Shown here: positions 34,165-46,299 of the stretch, piece by piece | How positions within the stretch are numbered: position 1 is the first letter of the stretch | Layout of the letters: each line of letters starts with the position of its first letter | Source of the DNA: Musa acuminata AAA Group | Taxonomy: Eukaryota > Streptophyta > Magnoliopsida > Zingiberales > Musaceae | NCBI RefSeq assembly: GCF_036884655.1 | Contig: NC_088357.1 | Span: forward strand, 45,993,501 to 46,057,500 | Length of the DNA stretch: 64,000 nucleotides | Reading direction: 5' to 3' | Made by a program: the position numbers and the translations under genes | The notes under the pieces: generated by a model | The model's input: the letters and a program-made list of their open reading frames with translations, nothing else | What the model was told of the DNA's origin: nothing | Databases searched by the model: none

Positions 34165-36637
34165 TCCAATCCAAATCCGCCATGACCGGCCTCTTCCACC
34201 TCACTTTGACTCTATTCTTCCTGTTCTTTCACTCTAAAGGCTCTTTTACCAACTGTAGAGTACGTAAGGAGAAAGAGGAAGCCACAGTAAAGATGCATAA
34301 TAATGCTAGCTAGGAGAATTATATGGTATCATGCAATGAAATTTTGGATCTCATATGTTTCGAAAGGAAAGAAGATGGGGGTGTATATAATAAAGGCAAG
34401 ATATAAAATACTTGTTCTCTAAGAGCTTTAGCTTCATTGTGTTACTCTTTGGTTGCTGATGTTTAAGGGAGGGGGCTACACAGATGCTGCGCAGGTAAAC
34501 AAGATCTAAGAATATGATCAAAGAAATGGAAGCTGGAGATTCCGATGGCTAACTCCATTATTTTCTTTTGGTTGACAGCAAAAAAGGCAGGCCTTTCTCA
34601 ATGGAAGCTGTTAGCTGGCGATGCTCTATCGAGAGCTTCGAGGACGACATGCTAATCACTGCAAACAATCAGTAGAATATATCTCATTCAGTCGATATAA
34701 GACTAAACATGTTTATCAGTATAAAGTCCTAAGATATTGGTCCTAAGACTTGAGAACTGATAAAGGATGAATCCCAAAAGACATCTCTAAGGATAAAAGA
34801 TCATACTTAATTTCTCTATTGCTCATAATAAACCATTAATCTTCTATTTGGTACTACAAAATGCCATGGCACATGTGGAGGCTCGTCAGCATTTATGCTT
34901 AAAGCCTCAGGATGTCCCACTGCTTGGCTTTCTCCACATGCTCCAAACATAAGAACCTCATGGCCATGTTCACACTCCTCGGGACAGAAGCTTCGAGCTC
35001 ATAAGTAGACGATAAGAATAGCCATATTACTCGTAAAGATATTTCCGGCTCGCCAACCTGCGAATTGATATGGTTATTTATCCATGGCGCAGTGTCGGTG
35101 AGCGAATGAGCTCCTCACACAGCATTCATGACATGGGAAATCTCATTACAAGATCGAGAGAGACAGAGAGAGACAGTGGATAGGAACAAGCAAAGTGAGA
35201 CTGATTGACCAAAGAAGACGACGGCAGCTGATGTTGAAAGGCCATCACTCAGAGTCCAAGTCTTTGAGGTGGGTTTAGGCCACCTTCCAATTGCGTTTCG
35301 GTACAGTAGGCTTCTTTGCATTGACGACTTCGACGAGGGTTGCTTTGTGCCAACGGAGTGAGATGTGCAGTCGTTCTCCACTAGCTTTTGGGTGTTGGTC
35401 ACGGTGGTATGCTTCGTTTGTACTTTAGATCATGTTGTTGAAGGAAATGACCACAGCGGTGTGGGGAAAAGTCCTCAGAGGCTACTTTGCCATTTGTCCA
35501 ACCCTATGATTTTTAGCTTACTATATGCGACGACAACAGCTCACAATGTCTTCTGAATTATATCTATGATTGAATCGAGAGAAACCAAATCTCTTTTCTT
35601 TGACCTTCTTGTTTGTCTCATGACATTAGTATTCTTCGTTGATTCATCTCATCCAACCACGATTATTTTATATCATCTTGATATATAAACATTATATTGC
35701 TAATCAAATCATTTCAGCACCAAATTTTATTAACTAATACTCCCTTAACAAGTCGAAAACGATAGATTTTACTTAATAGTAAAAAAAAATCTTTATCTCT
35801 AGATTAAGTATTTACGTCCCTTACCAATTCGAGCGTCGAATAGATTTTGTCAAGAGCATCCATACCATTAATTTTGCATGATCTCATCATCTTGGATAAA
35901 ATTACCTTAGGTGAAGTCGGAAATCATATCGATAAATATCCTTGAAGCTTAAGAGAAGATTATTTAAAAAATTTACTAAGTCGAATCGGATTTAGTATAT
36001 TGAATAGGCGAACAAATTTGAAGTCATTTATTTTTTATGTTTCAATTTCTAGATCTACTATACACTGAGATAATAATATGTATTAAATGTTCATGACTCT
36101 TAAAACTATATTTTATTAAATCTACTATATTTGGTTACACTTATGCACACATTTTCCAAGTGCCATAAATTAGGTTTTCATGAGATTTGACTAAAGTAAA
36201 AAATTAGTTAAAATAAAGGATTTTTAATCAATCATTCATCTTAGCAAATAGATTAATTTTTTTTCTTTTCACTCAGGAGGAGCACTATCCTCACCTAAAT
36301 AAAAAGTTAATCAAGCTTTTTGGTTGCATAAAAGAATAACAAAATGTAAAAGACAACACAAGTAATAACTTTTACTCAAGTTTAATAAAGCAAAAGTGAA
36401 GCAACACTTGCAACTTACTGATTATTTTTTACATTTTGTCCTTAAATAAGGAGCACTAACCTTATAATTTATTTGATCATGACTTTGATAGATCACCTGA
36501 ATGATTTGCTTTTTGGTTGGTGGGTGGTAGTAAATTGTCTCTTATGTTGATCATTAGCCTTGCTTCCAAGGAAAGCCATAAGCTGAATCATAATGTCAAC
36601 AAATAAGGTGAATAGTAATATCATGTACTTGTCTGTG

Positions 36638-36640
<3 letters not shown>

Positions 36641-36725
<85 letters not shown>
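36641..36725. repeat. (AT)42 microsatellite
   Basis: Uninterrupted AT dinucleotides over 85 bases. Frames through it give Ile-Tyr repeats and are not coding. Confidence 0.97.
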
Positions 36726-36729
<4 letters not shown>

Positions 36730-36839
36730 CATAATCTGAAAGCTTATATATATCATCACAATTAATTTTTGGTAACTATAAGTTATTAATTTACTAAAAT
36801 ACCTTTAAAGACTTATTATAATTCTAAATATATTAAGAT

Positions 36840-37080
36840 TATTTTAGGACGACGATAAGGATGATGGCGATGAGACGAAGGTCATGGGGTCTTACAGTAT
36901 ACAAATGGGGATACGATGATAGTGACGAATGAATGATAGAGGTGATGGGACGAAAACGTCTAGCAGAACGAAGGTTAGGGGTAATTTTATTTTTTAGAAA
37001 ATAAAGGATATTTTACGGGAATAAATTAAAAAAGAATCTATGTGGAAATTTTTTTTAAAGATTTTTTTAGAATTTATCAA
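36840..37080. repeat. Dispersed repeat fragment related to 49400-49900
   Basis: Shares with the 49.4-49.9 kb duplication a purine-rich GATGATGGCGATGAGACG-like head. It also shares a GGGGTAATTTTATTTTTTAG stretch and a long A/T tail with GGATATTTTACGGGAATAAA-like sequence. Ends are not defined. Confidence 0.4.
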
Positions 37081-39932
37081 CAACAAAAAAAAAAAAAACA
37101 TTGGTGCCTAAAGGATTTTAAAGGTAAAAGAACATTCACTTTACCATCTTTTCTTTTGCTTTTTTTCATCTTACTTAATGATGGTATGGATTGTAGGTTG
37201 AAATCATGATACACTTAAAGCAGAAGAATAGCAGTTTTCCATCATTTTCCTAGCCATGCACTTCTGTCTCCCTGCCCTTTTGGTGCTGTCTGGATTCACA
37301 TGCCTTTCATGCAACTGGATCCATCCTTCACTTTTTTGAGATCTCAATTTGTATTATAATATAACATTTCTGAATATAAAACCAGAGTGGTGTTGTTACT
37401 TCACAGAGACACAATTTGTGCTTCTTATACTGTTTGACATTTCATTGTGAATGTGAAGGTGAAGTCTCAAATCTGTATCAGAACTTTATAATTACTGAAA
37501 ACTACTGCATATGAAACCATGCAGTGCTGTCACTTCAGGGCAGAAAATATGCATCATTGAACATGATGGATCTGAAGGTTGAATTGTGGGTATATAGATT
37601 GCAGTTATGAGTAGAGCACATCCTATTCCTATGATGTTTTGATTGTTGCCTTGCACATGCTGTGATCAGTCAAGAGTAACATCAAAGGAGAACAAGCGTT
37701 AATGGAGTATGAATTGTCAATGTCAAACTTCTTGGTATCTTTCAATTGACATCCTTGTAGCATAGTTTATGTACAGGTTTCTACACTTTTCTTCCCTATA
37801 TCAAATGTAAAAGATGTCATATTCTCTGTTCTGAAGATTAGGAAAGCAATGCTGTTGTAGTTAAATATACATTCTATTCTTATGCAGAAGAATTCTATGA
37901 AAGAATTGTCAGATCCTGTGTCTGAGAAGCATTCTTTCTTCTCCTGCAACATGGAAAATATTGTGTGTGTAAAATATTAGATCCATGTACACACAAATAT
38001 GGAAAATATTGTGTGTGTGTGTAAAATATTAATTTCCGGCCGGGCCGAGCCGGGCCGGTTTCGAAAGCATGTGCCTAGCCCAAGCCAAATATATCCACAA
38101 AAAAAAAAATGATAGATTGGCTAATCTTTACTGTATCAAAGAAAAATACACTTGATAGATTTTTCATCAAGCTTATCATTAAATCCATCAAAATTCTGTA
38201 CACAGCAAATGCATAAAAAATTCTGTAGATCTGAAGTCTCATGCCTACTGTAAAATAATTTCTCATACTGTGTCATTAATGCTTTGAATGATGTTCTACC
38301 AATGAGGTACCACTGTGCAGTTTGTTTGCACTATCACAAAATTGCTCCAAATTTTATTAGGAATTATGCTTTTCTTTGTCTCAAACAATTGACAATTCTT
38401 CCTTCTTCTCTCCAGTCATTATGATCTTTTGTTGATGTTGGTATGGCCCGATCCAAATTCTGTATCATGGATACACTTTGCTCCTCATACTCTTCTGGCT
38501 AGGCATAAGATACATTCATAAATGTGTATACCCCAAAAAACAAGTTTTACTAATTAAATTATTATTAATTTATTTTGTCATGAAATTTATATATTATGTG
38601 ATCCTGAAAATTGCTCAAGTCTTCAACCTAGTGCTTTCATATATATATTCTGAAGGAAGATAACTATTTAGCTATGGAGGAGTTCACTGAAAGATAGTTG
38701 TTTTAGTGACCATTTAAAGAAGTTAGTCATATAAAATAAAAATATTATTGCTAATCACACAGCAAATGCATTCTTATACAATATTAATGATAACTTTATG
38801 ATGTAAATTTATGATAAAAGTTCTACATGGTAAAACATAACATTAGGCCATCAGTTTATAAGCTTGAACATATCCTATTCCAACAAAATTGCATCAGACT
38901 GGGTCTGATCTATTAATCAGCTAGTATGGAGTGATGATTATAATTATAAGGAATTCTATCTGTCTGTAGATGCCCAATCATAAATAGTTCTTCAAAGAAC
39001 TCTGCATCCTTAACAGCCCTAATTAGATTACCTTTTCTATTGTGATATAGAGAAAATGAAGTCAAATCAAACCAATAACTGATCAATTTTCTCACCTTTG
39101 TGGTAGCAAGTATCTGTCCTCTAAAGAAAAATCTGCAGTCTAGATTTGGTGCAATAGTACTCACAGTACAGAAAAAAAAGAGTGAAGTTATGAGACATTG
39201 ATAAGGAATCTTGCAGTTTCCATGAGAAATTCATCATCATGAATAAGTCCATAATTTATTAGGGTTTCTTTTCCTAATAGAAACAAACTCTTCAATTATT
39301 TTTTAACCCCTCAACCAAAATAAAATTAAAAGAAAAACAAGGAACAAAAGAACCTACCTACAATACTGACAGAGACAACCTACTGTCCATGTCTACCATA
39401 GGGTGGAGAAGAACAAACATTATCAATTGCATTCAGTGGTTTGATGGCTATTACTTGCTCAAAATACAACCTTATGTGTACATGATCATCTACTCATATG
39501 ATCAATCATTAGTTGTGCTGAATTCTCTTCATGATGTTGAATTTTGTGCATAAGAAGTCAGAACCTACCACCAGTAGCACTGACAAGGGCTCTAAGGACT
39601 TGGTGAGATTTCCTATTATAATCTGAGATGGAACAATTTGCTAAGCTGTATAGCAGGTAGACATTAATCTCTGTTTGGTGAAGAAGATTGGTCACCAGAC
39701 AATATCTCCATAAAAAACGACTGCTTGACGCAATTGCAGGGAGAAAATGATTTGATTCCATGAACAATGTCACATCAAGTTGAGGATAGTCTTTCAGTAG
39801 AACTTGAACTAATCATCCTAAACTTATCTGGTAGGTTCTTAGCAACAAGCAACCAATGTGGCATCATAGTTTGGTACTGCGATTCCAAGGAACAAGTGCA
39901 GAAAGAGAGAGTAGTTCTGAGGCATTCCTATC

Positions 39933-41947
39933 ATGGAAAGGCTCCTTTCTAAGAGCTGGGAAGAATCAAAGAAGACATGGCACATAGCAGGCCCTGCAAT
40001 ACTTGGATCAGTCTTCCAGTTCTCCATTAGCTTCGTCACTGCCGCCTTCGCCGGCCATCTTGGCGCCGTTGCGCTTGCTGCGGTCTCCGTCGCTCAGAAC
40101 GTCATCGAAGGCTTCGCTTTTGGGATACTGGTAATCATGTTCTTCCCCAGATGAGTCGTCGGATCACGCGAACTTTCTCCATTACCTTCTTCTTCATCTG
40201 TAGTTGGGCATGGGGAGTGCACTGGAGACTCTCTGCGGCCAAGCTGTGGGTGCCGGGCAATTCCACATACTAGGAATCTACCTGCAGAGATCGTGGGTCA
40301 TCACCTTGGCGACGGCCACTGTCCTAACTCCACTCTACGTGTTCACAGCGCCGATCTTGAAGCTCTTGCGGCAGCCGACCGACATCTCGGAAGTAGCAGG
40401 CGAATTCTGCGTCTGGGTGATCCCACAGTTGTTTGCTTACGCTGTGAACTTCCCGCTGCAGAAGTTCTTCCAGTCTCAGAGGAAGGTTTGGGTGATAACT
40501 GAGATTGCTGGTGCGGTGCTCGGCCTTCACATCCTTCTGAACTGGGTTTTCGTGGTGAGACTTGGCTATGGATTGGCAGCAGCAGCCATCATCGGGAACG
40601 TTTCGTGGTGGCTTATTAATCTGGCTCAGATGGTCTATCTGTTCTCCGGTTGCTTTCGAGATTCATGGACGGGGTTCTCTCTGCTGGCCTTCCAAAACCT
40701 GTCTGCTTTCTTCAAGCTGTCGCTCGCGTCAGCTGTAATGCTATGGTTGGTGCTCTGCTGCAACTTCCTTCAGATTTCTTCGGATGTGTTGACTCATCTG
40801 TTGTGCGATTGCAGCTTGGAGCTCTGGTATTACACTGCAGTGATCATCCTCGTGGGCTACCTGAAGAATCCAGATGTGGCGGTTGCTGCCATTTCCATCT
40901 GGTTAGCTGTTCTTCCTTCGTGTCCATGATTCATTCTTGAGTTCCGCACAGTAACATGATCTGATCCGATTGACAGCATGAACTACCAAATCTGGACATT
41001 GATGATTACTCTGGGATTCTATATTGCAGTCAGGTAGCAATCCATCTCCAACCTCTTAATCTCACCAAGCAAATGGTTCACTAACAAGCTGAAATCTCTT
41101 GTTTCTTGCATCAGCGTTCGAGTATCGAATGAACTCGGAGCGAATCGACCCAAAGCAGCAAAATTCTCTGTGGTTGTTGTTCTAACCACATCAGTGTTGA
41201 TAGGCACAGTCTTCATGGCCATGGCTCTCATCTTCAGGAAGAAACTGCCGGAATTCTTCACAGACGTACCAGAAGTGATCAACGAAGCATCAAAATTGGG
41301 GTATTTTCTCGGTGCCATAATTCTTCTGAACAGCATTCAACCTGTTCTCTCAGGTATTCTTCTCTGTGCCATATCGAAAACCCGAATCACATCTAACCAT
41401 ATCAGTTTAAACGATTCTCTATCAAGTTCAAATATTTTCTTTCCTTTCTCTTCGACTACTTATTTTATCCTTTATCGAACCGAAAAGTAGCATCGTCTCC
41501 TCAACTATTGCAGGAGTGGCAATAGGAGCAGGTTGGCAAACCTCGGTCGCATTCATAAACTGTGCATGCTACTACCTCTTAGGATTGCCTGTTGGAGCTG
41601 TTCTTGGATTCAAGCTCAAGCTCGATGAACTGGTGAGCCACTAAAAGGAGGTGTTCATTGTATCGATCAGATGATGATACGGCTGGTGAACACATCTTGC
41701 AGGGCATTTGGATCGGGATGCTAATTGGAACGTTGGTGCAGACCTCTGTTCTACTGCTGATTATGTTCAGAACTAAATGGCAGAAAGAGGTAATGAGTGT
41801 AACACATCGAAAGTTTAGCCCCCTTTTTTTGGAAGATTTTGTTTTATTTTTCTTTCTTTCGTCTTTGATCGACAGGCCGCGAAAGCCGAAGAGCGCGTAA
41901 GAGAATGGGAAGGAAGAGTTGAGCTTCAATCCATCTCACGAAGTTGA
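39933..41947 (+). CDS. MATE-family efflux transporter (DETOXIFICATION), eight exons
   Basis: MATE proteins export organic cations, flavonoids or other metabolites against H+ across the plasma membrane or tonoplast. Exons: 39933-40130, 40204-40745, 40815-40901, 40977-41033, 41115-41353, 41514-41632, 41703-41789, 41876-41947. All introns are GT-AG and the phases join cleanly into 466 residues. Signatures: WHIAGPAIL near the start, GMGSALETLCGQAVGAGQF, YLQRSW, VPQ-type WVIPQLFAY, NFPLQKFFQSQ, WWLINLAQMVY, MLCLELWYYTAV, NPDVAVAAISICMN, VRVSNELGANRPKAAKFS. About twelve membrane spans are expected. The C-terminal tail is short and charged. The intron 40746-40814 is 69 bases with no stop, so retention would insert 23 residues in frame; the spliced form matches the family better. 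The subgroup is not resolved. Confidence 0.92.
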
Positions 41948-43079
41948 GAACTGCTTCATGCCGAGTGCATTGTGACAAACTACAGCAATTTGGACATATC
42001 ATTACCTCATTGTTCTCTATTCTTAGCAGAAAACACATGTAATCGTCAATTAGATCACTTCCAGATTCTGAAACCTTCTAATTTTTCAGGAAAAAAAAGA
42101 AGAGAAATGAGATCTACAAAAAGCTATAAGTTTAACTAAGTTTACAGTATTCAAATTTTTATTTCTAGTATCTATTAAGGTTTTTTTAGGTTTTTTTCTA
42201 TCTTTTCTCTCCTCGTACTATTAACATTAATCATTTTTATCCTTTTTGACTATCATATCCATTTATATCATATTAGATAATTCTCTCTCGTCTAATTCTC
42301 TAATGAAGCTTTACATAATTATTCACAAAAATAATTATTTTTTCTTCTTACCCTTTTATCAATCCATATATCCATCTCGATATTCTTATCACAATAATAT
42401 AATTTTTTAATTATCTAACACTTAAAATCATAAAGCATTACTTTGTTTTTATTATATAAGTCACTTGATATTTGAATTATTGAATTCGTTAGGAGTGAGC
42501 CTAAAATATCTTCTAAGTCTAAACCTAACTAATTTACTGGTTATATAAACTTTGACTACAGTAAATGTTGAAAAACAAAACTGTGGCATCAAAAGAACAA
42601 ATACAAAAATAATAATAAATTATAACACAACTCCAAAAATACTTAATAGGCATAAGATTTGGGTGGCATCATTTGACTACATCCATAAGGAAAAATTCAA
42701 ATTATTTTACTATGAAAAGCAATAATATTGTCACATAATTCTTGAAAAAATATTTTTTTTTCTTTGTTTGAAATTTTTCTGTCCTCTAATCACTCTATTT
42801 TCAATGAAGGAATCCAAGAAATACTAACACTAAGTCGGTTGCCTTATCATGTTGTACCACCTTCTCTTGAAAGCAGCTAAGCTACGTACTGTGTAGGCCA
42901 GTCCAAAAGTTACACAGCACATCGAACAAACACTTGGCGTGCAAGAGGGACCGACAAAGTTCACAGAGCTAAGCAATTCGCCCACGAAGCTCCCTCGAAC
43001 TTTCATGGCGTACCGGCTCTCGACGTAATCCCTCTTGCACCGCAACTTCCATGCAATTTACGACCCTCATCTTCGTGTG
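41948..43079. other. Intergenic, AT-rich
   Basis: The 3' flank of the MATE gene and the upstream region of the CML41-like gene. Nothing recognised apart from A/T-rich low-complexity runs. Confidence 0.5.
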
Positions 43080-43090
43080 CATATATATAG
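43080..43090 (+). promoter_or_regulatory. Possible TATA box of the CML41-like gene
   Basis: CATATATATAG lies only 21-31 bases before the ATG at 43111. If it is the working TATA box, transcription would start near the first ATG and translation would more likely begin at 43117 or 43126. Confidence 0.35.
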
Positions 43091-43110
43091 CATCGCTTAA
43101 TCCACAGACG

Positions 43111-43659
43111 ATGGCCATGGCAACCATGTCTTCTAAGCTATCCAAATCCCTCTCTCCTAAGCGATCCAAGCTTAGTCTGCCGCTCTGTTGCAGCCAGGCT
43201 GATGCCGCTGCCCCCGTGGCCTCGCCTCCCCCCTCCTCCCCACGCAGGGATCGCGTCGATGAGCTCCTCCAAGTCTTCCGCCACATCGATCAAGATCGGG
43301 ATGGGAAGATCTCCGGCGTGGAGCTGCTCGGTTTCTTCGGCTCCATAGGCGAGGAGATGCCGATGGAGGAGGCGGAGGCGGCGATCGCCTTGCTCGACTC
43401 CGACGGCGATCGGCTTCTGGACTTTGGGGACTTCCTGAGGATGATGGAGAGGGAGGAGGAGGATGACCTGAGGCGGGCGTTCGAGATGTTCGAGGTGGTG
43501 AAGGGGTCGGGGAGGATCACGCCGAAGGGGCTGCAGAGAATGATGAGCCGGCTCGGCGAGGAGAGGTCGGTCGAGGACTGCAAGGCCATGATACGGGCTT
43601 ACGACCTCGACGGAGATGGCGAACTTGACTTCCAAGAGTTCCACCAGATGATGAGTTAG
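43111..43659 (+). CDS. CML41: Calmodulin-like EF-hand calcium sensor, CML41-like
   Basis: The intronless frame encodes 182 residues. It senses calcium; Arabidopsis CML41 acts at plasmodesmata and promotes callose closure in immunity. The N-terminal 45 residues are basic, Ser/Pro-rich and variable, as in CML41. EF-hand 1 is DQDRDGKISGVE (60-71). EF-hand 2 is DSDGDRLLDFGD (96-107), with Asp instead of Glu at the last position. EF-hand 3 is degenerate, EVVKGSGRITPK (128-139), and should not bind calcium. EF-hand 4 is DLDGDGELDFQE (165-176). The FEMFEV-KGSG-ITPKGLQ block and the broken third hand are CML41 hallmarks. An in-frame ATG at 43051 would add a hydrophobic 20-residue leader. It lies before the TATA-like box, so 43111 is preferred; 43126 (MSSKLSK) is possible. 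Confidence 0.88.
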   Translation: MAMATMSSKLSKSLSPKRSKLSLPLCCSQADAAAPVASPPPSSPRRDRVDELLQVFRHIDQDRDGKISGVELLGFFGSIGEEMPMEEAEAAIALLDSDGDRLLDFGDFLRMMEREEEDDLRRAFEMFEVVKGSGRITPKGLQRMMSRLGEERSVEDCKAMIRAYDLDGDGELDFQEFHQMMS

Positions 43660-43785
43660 AGTGTATATATATCTACTCATCATCTAAGTAGCTTAAAAGC
43701 TTGTAAATTAGGCTATACTATATGAATAACAATGAATCCTCGCACTATATCTAAGTTTTAATATGGCAGAAAATATTGTCATATT

Positions 43786-43828
<43 letters not shown>

Positions 43829-44694
43829 ATAAGTAAGGATGCTGGTAATTGATAACAATTTTTATTTTTTTTCTGTGAATATAGATTAAGGGTGTACAAC
43901 CATGTGATTCATATAAATCTTATATCAAAATTTTTTTTAATATTTTTATTATTAATCTCTTGATTTTATTTTTTTGCTTCTTTCCCTTTTTCCAATATTG
44001 TTCAGATTAATAAAGCAAGGTGAGATTAAAAACTAAAACAGTTGGGTGAAAATGATAAAAACAGTCAGTAATACAGTGAAAAAAAAATAAATTAGATATA
44101 TTATTTCATAAAATAGCTTAAGTTTACAAAATATGATGGATAGTGATAGGGAATATATACTCAACCAATCGTAATTTAATATGTAACTACCAAGTCAAGT
44201 CTAAGATAGAAAGAAAAGATGGAGGACACTTTCCACCTACCCATTCATGTCGACAAGAGTCTATGGCAAATGATTATGGGTTGTCCTCTCATTTTGTCGC
44301 CCACATGGACAATAAGTCAAGGAAAAACTAGAATATCCTATGAAATATTCTATGCCCTTTAGGACCAAGCACAAAAACCCATCTTCAAGTAGGGGGAAAG
44401 GGGGCATACCTTTTTTGACTACTCGCATATGCACTCATACACATTGAGTTATTAACTGGGACGTCGAATGGATCAAATAGGAAAATCTCTCTCGATCTTG
44501 GTCTTAATTGTAAGTTGCACCTCAGGAGTTAGACGTTTTCATCTTAGATAACCCTATGCATATGAGTCTGGACCACATCGAGCTAACCAAGATGTCAACA
44601 ATATTTTTTCTTATCATTTTTTAAGTTAGAAGTAGAGCCAAATGTCACAGAAACACTCACCCATTGACATAATATTTTCATTCAAGGATGATAG
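43660..44694. other. Intergenic
   Basis: AT-rich flank with a GT microsatellite (43789-43825). No gene recognised. It ends at the start of the old LTR at 44695. Confidence 0.5.
43789..43825. repeat. (GT)18 microsatellite
   Basis: Uninterrupted GT dinucleotides, about 130 bases downstream of the CML41-like stop codon, probably within or just past its 3' UTR. Confidence 0.95.
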
Positions 44695-45900
44695 TGTTGA
44701 TTTCTAGATTTTGATAATGAAATCAATTGATGAGTTTATAAACTAATAAGCATTTGAGTTAAGTGATGCAAGAGAAACTTCGATCATGGACTTGAACCAT
44801 CGAAAGATACATTGTTGAAGTAAGAGAATCATACGTTTGGCCGGAAAACATCATGTCAGAGATTGGACGTCGAGCTAGAGGATTGGTCGACGTGCCGAAG
44901 GATGAACTTTGTGCCATGAGTTCAGGCATCAAGCCAGAAGGATTGGGTATTGTTCCAGAAGATCAAATGTTGTGAGAGGTCTATATGTCGGGTAATACGC
45001 CAAAGAAAAAGACGATACATTAGAGGTTAGGACGAAGAGTCGGATGAGCAAATGTCATGCCAAACAATGTACTGAAAACTTCATAAGTGGTTATATCTTG
45101 ATCGAAGTGGCTTAGAGTCTAATTGAGTTGGTTCTAGGTTGTAACTATGTCAACTTAATTAGAAATCTATTAAGCTTGAACAAATTGAGCATATTAAAAG
45201 ACTAATTTAATGACCTGGGATTGGGCTAGGCAATGGTACTACTTGTGAGCTGGAAAGTACGGATTATGCTTTTCTGAAAATCCCAATGGTAGTACCGCCA
45301 ATGTCAGCGGTAGTATCACCCAAGCAGGCGATGGTACCGCCAAAGCCTAGGTTCTTAGGCTCTATACGGTGGTAGCATCGCCCAGCGTAGGCTTGAAAAA
45401 CCTGAGATTTAAAATTTTGACTCTATTTTTGAAGCCATTTGGGGTTTATAAATACCCCACTGATACTTGCTTGGTAAAGCATGAAACTTTATGATTTGAA
45501 GTGTGTAAACTCTTTTGAAAAGTGTTGAGTCTTTTCCTCCTCGAGTTTAAAGATTATTCTAAGGGAGGTGTGAGGTTTTCTTATAAAAGAGATGTGTGAA
45601 GGTTCTCTCCTAAGCCTATGAAAAGGAAAAGAGTTGCAATAATAGTAGTTAATCTTCACCTATTGAAAAGAAAATTGATAGTGAAAGCCGATGGCCTCGA
45701 GGGAAGAGGAATCAAGAGTGGATGCAGATCAAGACAATCGAACCACTATAACTGTGATTTGCATTTCTCTTTATGCTCTTTCTTACTATTACTAACTGAT
45801 TTAGTTGCTCACTATTCTTACTCACATTTTAAGTTAAACGTATTTTCGATATGTATTTTTCGATCAAAAAATTTTAAATTAAAACTTTATTTCGAAAGAA
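44695..45900 (+). repeat. Old LTR related to the Copia-type element at 1-7016
   Basis: Starts TGTTGATTTCTAG..., like the TGTTGAATCTCG start of the young element's LTR read on its own strand. The same blocks follow in order. First comes CATGTCAGA-ATTGGACGTCG followed by GGTCGACGT. Then come a GGTTTATAAATACCCC promoter (TATA at 45444-45453), an AAAAGGA-rich leader and a GAACCACTATAA stretch. A weak copy of the GC-rich repeats, with GGTACCGCC/GGTAGTACCGCC motifs, lies at 45230-45400. The identity is low and indels are many, so it is much older. The right end is not clear. Confidence 0.65.
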
Positions 45901-46299
45901 CTAAAACAAATGCAAATGCTAATAGGCATGTTATAAGTCATTGCCTCACTTTTGCACTAGTTAGCATAACATGCAACACCATGAGTTCAACCGCGATCAC
46001 TATCTCAACCGCCACAAGCTTCAGCACCCTCGATGTTCCTCCACCTAACTTGGTGTCGACATCTCAAGAGCACAAAAGACCCATCGAATCGTTGGTCGAG
46101 AGGGCACTTTGCTCTCCAATCATAAAATTCAATAGATCACACCACTACTCTATCCTACATAAATTTGAGACTCAATCGATAGATTCTATGGAGGATTCCT
46201 TGTAGATCCAAGTATAACAAATGGATCAATGTTCAAAGGAGATACGACAAGAGTTTCAACAATCCAAAGGGAGATGTTGGTTGACCCTACCTTGGGTTA

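Larger units (their letters stand above)
34165..39932. other. Intergenic with simple repeats
   Basis: AT-rich sequence. It includes the (AT)n run at 36641-36725, a dispersed-repeat match at 36840-37080 and a short GC-rich near-palindrome at 38036-38060. No frame resembles a known protein. The last few hundred bases before 39933 are the promoter and leader of the MATE gene; I see no clear TATA box there. Confidence 0.45.

Noticed and set aside
36493..36759. Ile-Tyr repeat protein; similar frames at 56822-57193 and 56844-57134
   Set aside because: Pure translation of AT microsatellites.
40204..40929. Single long exon of the MATE gene including 40746-40814
   Set aside because: The continuous reading inserts a Cys-rich segment that breaks a conserved family stretch; splicing restores it with GT-AG ends.
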